DNA from: Phytoseiulus persimilis
Lineage: Eukaryota; Arthropoda; Arachnida; Mesostigmata; Phytoseiidae
Reading direction: 5' to 3'
Length of the DNA: 64,000 bases
Assembly (NCBI GenBank): GCA_037576195.1
Contig: CM075102.1
Span: 43,272,745 to 43,336,744, forward strand
The position numbers and the translations under genes are program-made. The notes beneath the pieces are model-generated. The model searched no databases and was not told the DNA's origin. It saw only the letters and a list, made by a program, of their open reading frames with translations. Position 1 is the stretch's first letter. Every line of letters starts with the position of its first letter. Positions 1-9,305 of this stretch are shown here, piece by piece.

Positions 1-171
1 AGTGCGGCCAAACTGACAGACGAAGCGGATTATATATAGTAAGGACGAATTCGAAGTCATAGGCGGTTTGCTGATGAGGACCGAAGCTCTCCTTTTAAGT
101 TCCCACGCGTTCCCGTTGACTCTGCAGTAGACAAGAGATGGTCCCCTTGTGGAAGAGTTCACCGCCCTTGA

Positions 172-246
172 GGCCCATAACTGGTCAGTGGTTGGCTCAT
201 AACTGGTAGGTGGCCCAAAACTGGTTAGTGGCCCATAACTGGTACT
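172..246. repeat. Short tandem repeat, about 18 bp unit
   Basis: Four imperfect copies of a unit of the form GGCCCATAACTGGT plus four variable bases follow each other. The rest of 1-734 shows no convincing coding region; the small open frames there overlap on both strands and match nothing I know. Confidence 0.7.
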
Positions 247-734
247 TTTACCCTACTTGATTCATCCTAGGAAGACGGTTGTCGCTCAGAGTTTCAGCTT
301 CCGATTGAATGTGCTGTCAATGGCCTCAAGCTGAGAAGAAAAGAAGAGCTGAGAGTCTACATCGATGAATTTACAGGATGTTGGCTTTAGAAGCCGTCGA
401 AGAGTGGAGGCGAAATATTTCACTCGGAAGCCACTCAAAGCCTGAACAGAGGTCGGCGCAAACTCCCCTGGGCGAAAGCTCTGAATGCCATAACAGTCGT
501 ATCGGGTTGCGTCTGCGAAAAGACGGGCGAACCCAAGTATGCCAAACCACCCTTCTGGGGGATCAAATATAGGCTTGCATGCCAATCTATACCTATGTGG
601 CCGCATATCTGCGCAAGGAGCGTTGGAAGACAGTGCATGGGGAGCCAGAGCTGCGCCAGGTTAAGATACGGCGGTGATTTTATTCTAGAAACAGATTTCT
701 TGGTTTGATTAACTCTGCTGCGGCCAGTCACAGC

Positions 735-1601
735 GGTTATGCCTCAGATGCCAGAAACTCAGATGCCAGAATCTCAGATGCCAGAAACTCAGATGCCAGA
801 AACTCAGATGCCAGAATGAAACCCTCTCCCGATCCCGGATAGATCCCCGCTAATTAAGCGGATTTGGGAGCAAAGCGTCTCCGACGTCTGCAACGAGCGC
901 GAGTCATGCGGCAGACCCTTTGTACATATGGTACACGCTGCACCGCACCCCCTGTGATTCATTGATGGTTTGCTGATGATGGCAACGAATGAATCATGAT
1001 GAATGGATGGGACATTCGATGCATGTCTTCAATCTCGATCAGCGTGGACGTTCGGGGACTCGAGCTCCGGGGAAATAGAAAAGCGATCCTTCGCGCATTC
1101 CGAGCGGTCGCAGCCCCCTTCGCCGAAAGCTCGCTCGGCCTCAACTTGGATTTTGGGCCGCTAGCTCGGCGATTCCTCACTCAATGCACGGAGTTATGGG
1201 AGGAACTACCTTCCTTTCTACTCGTCGCTAGCGAATCATCACTGCCAGTGACGGAGAGAGTGTAGGATTGAGGCGGGTCCGGACACCCGCAATGAGGACG
1301 TCGTTGAGTTTTCCACGTCGATCGACAATAATCACATGTCCGGGGTGGTTCTCAAGCTGATCCTGTTGGCCCAAGGAGGGTAACAGAGGTAGCCTGTGCT
1401 AGAACCTTTGGAGCTGTAGCTTTCCCCATCGAGCTCCCCGGTTCTGCCTAACTTCATTCGCGGCCTCCAATAACCCGCTGAATCAGCGGGGACCCATCCG
1501 CAGTCGGGGGAGTGTTTTATTCTGGCATCTGAGTTTCTGGCATCTGAGTTTCTGGCATCTGAGAGTCTGGCATCTGAGTTTCTGGCATCTGAGGCTACGC
1601 C
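735..1601. mobile_element. Foldback/MITE-like DNA element with about 136-bp inverted arms
   Basis: The left arm (735-870) and the right arm (1463-1601) are reverse complements over most of their length. Each arm contains five tandem copies of a 15-bp unit, CTCAGATGCCAGAAA, at 743-817 and, inverted, at 1519-1593. The 8 bases GTCACAGC occur directly outside both ends (727-734 and 1602-1609), as expected for a target-site duplication. The arms also hold small near-palindromes (845-859 and 1474-1490). No transposase is recognisable inside, so this would be non-autonomous. An 8-bp duplication fits hAT-like or P-like elements, but the terminal bases are not diagnostic and the class is left open. 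Confidence 0.8.
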
Positions 1602-1609
1602 GTCACAGC

Positions 1610-2420
1610 CGCTCCGGGCACGAGCATCATACCTGGTGTTTACTTAAAGCTGCAACATCTCGATGGCTTCCGTATCTTTAGTCTCACCTTGATCGAAACT
1701 AATCCGAATTCCCATTGATGGCTTTTTCGGGACGCATCTCGCTCGCCGATTTTGAAAACCAGATCAGAACTGCGATTTCCAGACCTCATCAAAATTAACT
1801 ACCCTCTTATCCGTGGTCCCTGAAAGAACTGATCGAGAAATCGTCGATGCTCAACCTGTCCTGAGAAATGGAAGAACAGAAGAAGTCCCTCGAGCCAACC
1901 CGATTCTTTTTTTTTCACAAAGAGAGGACCCTATGGTTCACAAAAGTAACTGCGAGTGCGAAAAAAAGGAGAATGGGAGAAGATAGGAGAGCCATGGGGA
2001 AAAATATGAATTTACGCCTGACCCAGAAGAATGGAAAATTCAACTGGAGTGTGGGGCTCATTTGGATGATACCCACTAAAAAAACCTAATGCTCATTATC
2101 TGAATGATGCGAGAGGATAGGAGTTCGGGAGAGTTTGAGTTGTAGGTTGAAGGGAAGGCTTGCGAGGGGAGGGCAGGAGTATGGTATTTCAGTATGGCAG
2201 GAGGGAAAATCTCCTCGGAACCCACGGGAACGATTGGGGAGTCCTTCACTCGGGTAGTGAGGTGTGGTCTCTAACCCCCCCCCCCCCTCCCTGTCGCCAC
2301 CCAGGCGACGGGAACTCGAGTTTTGAAGCTCGTTTGGTATTGCGTCCGTCACACCGGGAGCCCTCCGACTAGCTGCGCAATCTCTGGTGTAAATCTGGGA
2401 TTTCATTTCGATAGGCATCT
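1610..2420. other. No recognisable gene; contains a 13-base C run
   Basis: Several short open frames exist but none resembles a known family. A homopolymer of 13 C residues lies at 2275-2287. Position directly downstream of the retrotransposon remnant means part of this may be its 3' untranslated region. Confidence 0.4.
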
Positions 2421-2423
2421 TGT

Positions 2424-3036
2424 TTACGTTGGCTGTGCAAGCGTCGATTTGCCTGCCTGGGATGCGTCGAAACGTCTTCGTCTAACTTTTTCCAGCTCAT
2501 TCTTCCTGCTGAGAATTTTGCTAATTGTTCTGCTTATCCGCCTCCATTCGTCCTCGCTCTGCAACATTTCCTGCATTATACTGGGCACATTTGCAGCAGA
2601 GGCTATTGCTGTTCTCTGTGCTGCTAAAGCCGGACAGTGAAGGACGGTGTGGTCGGCTAAGTCTTCCTCTCCAGAGTTACAGTTGACGCACATGGGCGTC
2701 GGCGACTGGTTGAACGAACTCAGGTACGTGTGGGAATCTCCTTTTCCCGAAAGCACCTGAGATAGGTGACAGCTGACTGTGACCGACCTTTCGCACCATT
2801 TTTCAAATCAGGAACTCATCTGGGCGTCCATCGTCCTCTTGGGTCATTGTCCCGTCTAAGCTGCCACTTTCCAAGCGTTTCCGCCTTGATCTCCTCCTCA
2901 GTCGGCCCAGAGTGGTCTCCTTCTTCAAGGTCATATGGAGCGTCTCGCCGTTTGTTTTCCTGCCAGACTTCAGTTCTTTCTTTCGCCAAGAGCGACCCGA
3001 GGAACGCTTGCTAGAACGCTTCAAAACAGAAGCCAT
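2424..3036 (-). pseudogene. 3' end of R1-like non-LTR retrotransposon (reverse transcriptase ORF), decayed
   Basis: Read on the minus strand, about 2970-2810 gives a peptide containing LLAKERTEVW and later KWQLRRDNDPRGRWTPR, then a stop codon. A second frame (about 2800-2424) continues with CHLSQVLSGKGDSHTYLSS, then a C-terminal CCHC-like knuckle (CVNC, H, CP spacing) and a tail rich in Arg/Lys. This order (KW..RWD..P.GRWT, then a SQVLSGHG-like motif, then the CxxC..H..C knuckle) is characteristic of the region after the reverse transcriptase domain in R1-clade LINE elements. An in-frame stop and a frame change show that it is dead. The catalytic palm with its FADD motif is not visible upstream, so this is a 5'-truncated copy, the usual fate of LINE insertions. 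Confidence 0.75.
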
Positions 3037-3199
3037 CAGGAGAATCCCACGAATTCAGCCCTAGACGCTCTCTCTTGCAATACCTCCTTCAACCCTTAGA
3101 GGAGCCGAATTCCGTGGCCAATGTCAAACTCTCCTCATTTCCAGCCCAACGGCTTCCCTGATGTCTTCCAGAAGGTGGTGCAGGGTGGCGGAGTCTGGG

Positions 3200-3345
3200 G
3201 TTCCCCATATTGGCTGCAGTTTTTTCCTATTCGCAACCAATGCTGATGCTCGAGAAATCTTGCGTAGGTGCACTCAATGGGCATCAGATTGGTTGAGTAT
3301 CAACAAGAAACAGAGTTGTAGCCCAGAGTATGCATCCGTTCTGCG
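3200..3345 (+). pseudogene. Possible reverse-transcriptase scrap, opposite orientation
   Basis: A plus-strand peptide containing FATNADAREILRRCTQWASD and LSINKKQS resembles the stretch after the FADD motif of LINE reverse transcriptases, where a helix ending in a tryptophan precedes a short IN..KS motif. The catalytic aspartates are absent (ATNAD instead of FADD). It is too short to be certain and runs opposite to the R1-like remnant beside it. Confidence 0.3.
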
Positions 3346-3661
3346 CGGACGACACATGCCGTACCACGATTCGCCAATAGCGGCTCACTGAATTCGATTT
3401 CGGTCAAAGGCTCCCCGGGTTCTCTGTGAAGCTCGCCGACCGAGATAAGTTCGACAAGTAGAGCTCTGCGTTGCGGCGCCCTCGTGGGGGACGAAACACA
3501 GACTGTGTCCACGTGTCTACGTGCGTGGTTGAAATCGATGATATCAGCTCGCTGGTTTCTTCTTAGCTGCCGGAGAGTTTCCCCGGTTCTTGAGGTTGAA
3601 TTTGGGCACCGCCAATAGAGAGGTGATTTCCAGCTGGCTTCGAGCTCATCTTTTGGCCGAG

Positions 3662-3975
3662 CATCTATATATATAAAAATCCAGGGTCTGTTTGTTTGTT
3701 TGTTTGTTTGTCCTCAATAGGCTCCTCTGGTATTGATCGGATCGACTTGGAACAAACTGCATAATGTAGGGCGGCTCTCCGGGAAGGACATAGGCCACCC
3801 ACCACTCCCCCCCTCCTCCTCCCCTCCTCCCCCCCTCGCGATTTAACCCAACTTTGACCCCCTCCATACTGTCATCCGCATCCAAATTCTGACGATAAGG
3901 TGCACCGCCCCGTTATGACGCCAGCCAGACTCATCCCATCGTCATCGGATATCCTTCCCCACCTCCTCTCCTATA
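3662..3975. repeat. Dispersed repeat, copy 1 (about 314 bp)
   Basis: Begins CATCTATATATATAAAAATC, then a (GTTT)n run, then a conserved block containing GATCGGATCGACTTGGAAC and GGAAGGACATAGGCCACCC, then a C/T-rich tract. The order of an AT-rich start, a TTTG microsatellite, a CGGA..GA.TTGG block and GGACATAGG is shared with a repeat class seen in many animals and often placed with Helitron/Helentron-like elements; that assignment is from memory and inference. Copy 2 follows head to tail. Confidence 0.7.
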
Positions 3976-4301
3976 CATCTATATATATAAAAATCCAGGG
4001 TCTGTTTGTTTGTTTGTTTGTCTGTTTGTTTGTTTGTCCTCAATAGGCTCCTCCGGTATTGATCGGATCGACTTGGAACAAACTGCATAATGTAGGGCGA
4101 CTCACCGGGAAGGACATAGGCCACCCACTCCTTCCCCCCTCCCCCTCCCCTCCTCCCCCCCTCGCGATTTACCCCAACTTTGACCCCCTCCATACTGTCA
4201 CCCGCATCCAAATTCTGACGATAAGGTGCACCGCCCCGTTATGACGCCAGCCAGACTCATCCCATCGTCATCGGATATCCTTCCCCACCTCCTCTCCTAT
4301 A
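3976..4301. repeat. Dispersed repeat, copy 2 (about 326 bp)
   Basis: Nearly identical to copy 1 and starts with the same CATCTATATATATAAAAATC. A third copy starts at 4302 but breaks off after about 30 bases and passes straight into the 45-bp minisatellite. The minisatellite may therefore be an internal tandem array of the same element. Confidence 0.75.
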
Positions 4302-4332
4302 CATCTATCATAAAAATCTATCATAAAAATTC

Positions 4333-6669
4333 CTGGAGGGGTGATTTCGAGACCAATAACGCCATTACTTCCCAACTCTGGAGGGGTGATTCCGAGACCA
4401 ATCTGGCCATTACTTTCCAACTCTGGAGGGATGATTCCGGGAGCAATCTGAGCATTACTTCCCAAGCCTGGAGGGGTGATTCCGGGAGCAATCTGAGCAT
4501 TACTTTCCAACTCTGGAGGAGTGATTCCGAGACCAATCTGGCCAATACTTTCGAACTCTGGAGGGGTGATTCCGAGACCATTCTGGCCATTACTTTCCAA
4601 CTCTGGAGGGGTGATTCCGAGACCAATCTGGCCATTACTTCTCAACTCTGGAGGGGTGATTCCGAGACCAATCTGGCCATTACTTTCCAACTCTGGAGGG
4701 ATGATTCCGGGAGCAATCTGAGCATTACTTCCCAAGTCTGGAGGGGTGATTCCGGGAGCAATCTGAGCATTACTTTCCAACTCTGGAGGAGTGATTCCGA
4801 GACCAATCTGGCCATTACTTCCCAACTCTGGAGGGGTGATTCCGAGACCAATCTGAGCATTACTTCCCAACTCTAGAAGGGTGATTCCGGGACCAATCTG
4901 AGCATTACTTCCCAACTCTGGAGGGGTGATTCTGGGATCAATCTGACCATTACTTTCCAACTCTGCAGGAGTGATTCCGAGACCAATCTGACAATTACTT
5001 TCCAACTCTGGAGGGGTGATTCCGAGACCAATCTGAGAATTACTGTCCAATTCTGGAGGGGTGAATCCGGGACCAATCTGAGCATTACTTCTCCAACTCT
5101 GGAGGGGTGATTCCGAGACCAATCTGAGCATTACTTTCCAACTCTGGAGGGGTGATTCGGAGACCAATCTGAGCATTACTTTCCAACTCTGGAGGGGTGA
5201 TTCCGAGACCAATCTGAGCATTACTTTCCAACTCTGGAGGGGTGATTCCGAGACCAATCTGAGCATTACTTCCAACTCTGGAGGGGTGATTCCGAGACCA
5301 ATCTGAGCATTACTTTCCAACTCTGGAGGGGTGATTCCGAGACCAATCTGAGCATTACTTCCAACTCTGGAGGGGTGATTCCGGGACCAATCTGAGCATT
5401 ACTTTCCAACTCTGGAGGGGTGATTCCGAGACCAATCTGAGCATTACTTTCCAACTCTGGAGGGGTGATTCCGAGACCAATCTGAGCATTACTTTCCAAC
5501 TCTGGAGGGGTGATTCCGAGACCAATCTGAGCATTACTTTCCAACTCTGGAGGGGTGATTCCGAGACCAATCTGAGCATTACTTTCCAACTCTGGAGGGG
5601 TGATTCCGGAGACCAATCTGAGCATTACTTTCCAACTCTGGAGGGGTGATTCCGAGACCAATCTGAGCATTACTTTCCAACTCTGGAGGGGTGATTCCGA
5701 GACCAATCTGAGCATTACTTCCAACTCTGGAGGGGTGATTCCGAGACCAATCTGAGCATTACTTTCCAACTCTGGAGGGGTGATTCCGAGACCAATCTGA
5801 GCATTACTTCCAACTCTGGAGGGGTGATTCCGGGACCAATCTGAGCATTACTTTCCAACTCTGGAGGGGTGATTCCGAGACCAATCTGAGCATTACTTTC
5901 CAACTCTGGAGGGGTGATTCCGAGACCAATCTGAGCATTACTTTCCAACTCTGGAGGGGTGATTCTGAGACCAATCTGAGCATTACTTCCAACTCTGGAG
6001 GGGTGATTCCGGGACCAATCTGAGCATTACTTTCCAACTCTGGAGGGGTGATTCCGAGACCAATCTGAGCATTACTTCCAACTCTGGAGGGGTGATTTCG
6101 GGACAAATCTGACCATTACTTTCCAACTCTGGAGGGGTGATTCCGAGACCAATCTGAGCATTGATTTCCAACCCAGGAGGGGTGATTTCGGGACCAATCC
6201 AACCATTACTTTCCAACTCTGGAGGGGTGATTCTGAGACCAATCTGAGCATTACTTTCCAACTCTGGAGGGGTGATTCTGGGATCAATCTGGCCATTACT
6301 TTGCAACTCTGGAGGGATGATTCTAGGACCAATTTGGTCATTACTTTCCAACTCTGGAGGGGTGATTCCGAGACCAATCTGGCCATTACTTTCCAACTCT
6401 GGAGGGGTGATTCTGAGACCAATCTGAGCATTACTTCCCAACTCTAGAAGGAAGATTCCGGTACCAATCTGAGCATACTTTTCCAAGTCTGGAGAGGTGA
6501 TTCCGAGACCAATCTGACTATCACTTTCCGAGTCTGGAGGGGTGATCTCGAGACATATCTAACCATACTTTTCAAAACCTGGGGGGGTGATTCCGGGACC
6601 AATCTGACCATGCTTCTCCGAATCTGGAGGGGTGATTACGACACCAATCTGACCATACTTCTCGAAACC
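4333..6669. repeat. 45-bp minisatellite array, about 52 units
   Basis: The consensus unit starts CTCTGGAGGGGTGATTCCGA and continues GACCAATCTGAGCATTACTT TCCAA. The centre (about 5090-6110) is almost uniform, while both edges are diverged, the pattern expected from unequal exchange. Because 45 is a multiple of three, most frames on both strands stay open for long distances and produce artefactual open frames (the largest 350 codons on the minus strand). Several units are 44 bp (a T missing near 5271, 5360, 5719, 5808, 5986 and 6076), which shifts the frame and argues against a selected protein. Confidence 0.95.
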
Positions 6670-7977
6670 ATGATGCTGACCAAGTGAAGAGAGAGGAAAG
6701 TGCCTCGACTCCAGGTCAGAATCCTATCGAGAATCGGTGGCCACTCTCGAAGGTCTCATGACACTACATTTAAGGCAGTGTGTGTCTGTCAGCAGTAGAC
6801 TCCCGAAGCAAGGGACGGGTCGGCCAGCGTAGTCGGCCGAAGGCCGGCTAGTTCTAAATATATTCGCGAATATCGGACCACGAGCGACCTGGAGAAAGCC
6901 TCCGCAGGGGAAGGTCGACAGCAGCGCCCCCGAGTCTCCTTACGAAGGACCTCTCGCATCGATAGTTGAAGAATTTCCATCATCGTAGACTGACCAGTCA
7001 GATTGCATCACACCTGTTACAACACCTCCTCATAACCTCCCGGTTGGAATCTAGGCATCTACGACAAAGTCGTAGAACAACAGCTTGAGCTGCAACTCGC
7101 AAATTATCTTCCTAGTCAGGAATCTTCATATTATTCGCAGCTCGGTAATCGCGCTTCTCGCCGCGTGAAAGACATCGAACAGCGTCTATGTATGTAACGC
7201 TCCGAAACCCTCCTGTCCTGCACTTATACCTCTGTAGCACTCAGGCGGAGCGCACTCACTGTCTGGTGGATTCCCCCGATCCATACGGCTCGACTCAGGC
7301 GCTCGTTGGTTGTGGCATCATTCATGATTTAGCGAAGGACAGTCCAGGACGCCAGGATGAGACTCCCACTCTCCTCAGTCTTTCCCTTGAACGCTGGGTT
7401 ACATATAGCGATGTACTTGCCGGAGATTTCAGGGTTTTGTGCGATCAGCGAACTTCATGATGGTAGAATCGGTACTCCCGCCGTGGACTCTTGATGTCTG
7501 GGGTCCATCACAGAATCTGACTGCAACCTGCGGCTTGGATAAGCGTGGGTCGCTACGTTTCCGGGGTTTGTCGAGCTCAGAGACGAGAGGCTTTTTCTCT
7601 CTCCAATTCACAAATTTCGCAAAGTACGAGATTCCGCACGAGACTGTACAGAAGCCGCACAGAGCCCGAACAGTTCATGGAGTGCTTCCAGGCCTTGCGT
7701 CCGACGCGAGAGCCTTCCTGCGTTCATATATCAGCTTGAAATTTCCTTCGTGATTCCTCGAAAGGGGCCGCAGAATTCTTGAAGTCCCACCTCCATCCAT
7801 CGACGTATCTCACGACGTTGTTGATGATGCGATCCAGAGCTCATTGAAATTTCATTGATCGTCTGCCTCAGGTGTCAGAATCATAGATATCTGTCTGCAC
7901 CTGCCTTTCTTGAACGAAACTCAGAGCTTCTATGAGTCGCAATGACCACGTTCGAAGGAGTATAGGATGAGCTCTTC
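6670..7977. other. No recognisable gene
   Basis: Unique-looking sequence between the minisatellite and the first cuticle gene. Open frames are short and unlike any family I know. The likely polyadenylation signal of the minus-strand cuticle gene lies just beyond (7981-7986). Confidence 0.4.
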
Positions 7978-7980
7978 GAA

Positions 7981-7986
7981 TTTATT
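7981..7986 (-). terminator. Polyadenylation signal AATAAA for the minus-strand cuticle gene
   Basis: AATAAA read on the minus strand, about 260 bases downstream of the stop codon at 8245. It is the first perfect hexamer found after the gene. Confidence 0.45.
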
Positions 7987-8244
7987 CGATATCAATACAG
8001 ATAATGGAGCCTTCATTCCCGTGGGCTTTGCTCTCCCACGAAGACGGGCAGCTCGCTCTGCTCATCATGGAATTTCGAGGTATCTGGACTGAGCGTGTCA
8101 CTTCCTCCTGAGCGACTGCTCGATGTTAGTTCGCTGTTGCCAACATGAAGAACTCACTGAAGAGACCTCCACGGATACACGAGGAGAATACAATAAATAA
8201 TCACTTTGAAAGGTATCTACAATTCGTGCTACAGTCGTCCGCGA

Positions 8245-9242
8245 CTACCATCTGTTGTAGTTGCCAGGACCAAAGCCGCGGCCTCCGTGAGGGGCTCCGC
8301 GGGGGCCTCCATGATGGCCGTCTCCGCCATAAGGGCCCCTTGGTCCGGGCCCGTTTTGAACAGCAGCCTGATCTCCAGGGATGGCCGAGGATTCATAAAT
8401 GGCGTCAGCTGCGTTCTTGGACTCGGTTCCGAGCTCGTTGGTGTTAACCTTGGCATGGAACCCGGTTTCGTCGGCTGTGTAGTCGACCCTCCTATGACGA
8501 CCGTCAGCAAGTTGGATCACGTAGTGTCCCTGTACTCGACGTCCATCCGATTGTTGACTGTGGCCATGTGTTCCTTCAGAGTCTTCCGAGCTGTAACCAA
8601 ACTGGTAGGGCATGGGCGGCCCATAGTTTTCTGGGCCGTATCCGCCTCCGTAATCGCCCCCGTATCTCCCGTGACCGCCCCCATATCTTCCGTGGCCACC
8701 GTTGAATCCTCCGGGGCCTGGTCCGAAGCCCCCTGGTCCAGGTCCGAATCCTCCGGGACCTCTTCCGAATCTCCCATGTCCTCCGCCGAATCCTCCTCCG
8801 TGACCACCGCCAGGATAGTTACCGGCATACGTTGTCCCGACCAGGGCGGTGACGACGACGACCACGAGGGCGATGTATCCACGCTGAAGAATTTCGAAAG
8901 GTTTGAGGCCTCATGAAAGATCGGATCGGGCTCACCTGCGCTATGAATTTCAAACCACGACAACCAGGACGAGGAGACCACCTAGAGGGTGCTCCCGAGT
9001 AAATTTGCGAACTCCACATCACACTCGAACAAATCACCAAGTCAGCTGGAGAACTCAGAGTGAAATTCGTTGGGCCAAGAGGACTTGGAGAGGACTTCGG
9101 ATCTCACAAAACGGTCGAGCGAGGGGTATAACGAACGAGCGAACCGGCAAACTTGGTGTCGGCCGGCGGACGGGCGTCGACAGGAGACTGTCCTGCCTCG
9201 TCTGGCTTCAAGTGTGGCGAACAATCGTTTTTTCCTCACCAT
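8245..9242 (-). CDS. Rebers-Riddiford cuticle protein, glycine-rich, 213 aa (two exons)
   Basis: Secreted structural protein predicted to bind chitin in the exoskeleton. Exon 1 is only the ATG at 9242-9240, followed by donor GTGAGG; exon 2 runs 8883-8245 after an acceptor ending TTCTTCAG. The join gives a signal peptide (residues 1-21: Arg-Gly-Tyr, then a Val/Ala/Leu core). Residues about 24-85 are glycine rich with repeats of GPGPGGF and HGRYGG. The chitin-binding domain lies at about 93-157, with THGHSQ, GHYVIQLADG, the aromatic core VDYTADETGF and the GTESK motif shared by all five genes here. A second Gly/His/Pro tail ends Tyr-Asn-Arg-Trp. No in-frame ATG is usable in exon 2, which supports the split start. 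It is the only minus-strand member of the cluster and the only one with a long glycine-rich spacer. Confidence 0.92.
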
Positions 9243-9297
9243 GTTGCTAGGGTGAAAAGAACTATCCGAATGCGATGTCTCTGACCGTCGGCCGCAA

Positions 9298-9305
9298 CTT
9301 ATATA
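9298..9305 (-). promoter_or_regulatory. TATA box of the glycine-rich cuticle gene
   Basis: TATATAAG on the minus strand, about 56 bases upstream of the ATG. Spacing matches the other cuticle genes in the window. Confidence 0.7.

Noticed and set aside
4268-5320. 350-codon minus-strand open frame of 15-residue repeats
   Set aside because: It is a frame through the 45-bp minisatellite; equivalent frames exist on both strands and 44-bp units break it.
8206-8916. 236-codon plus-strand open frame opposite the first cuticle gene
   Set aside because: Antisense shadow of the glycine-rich coding exon.
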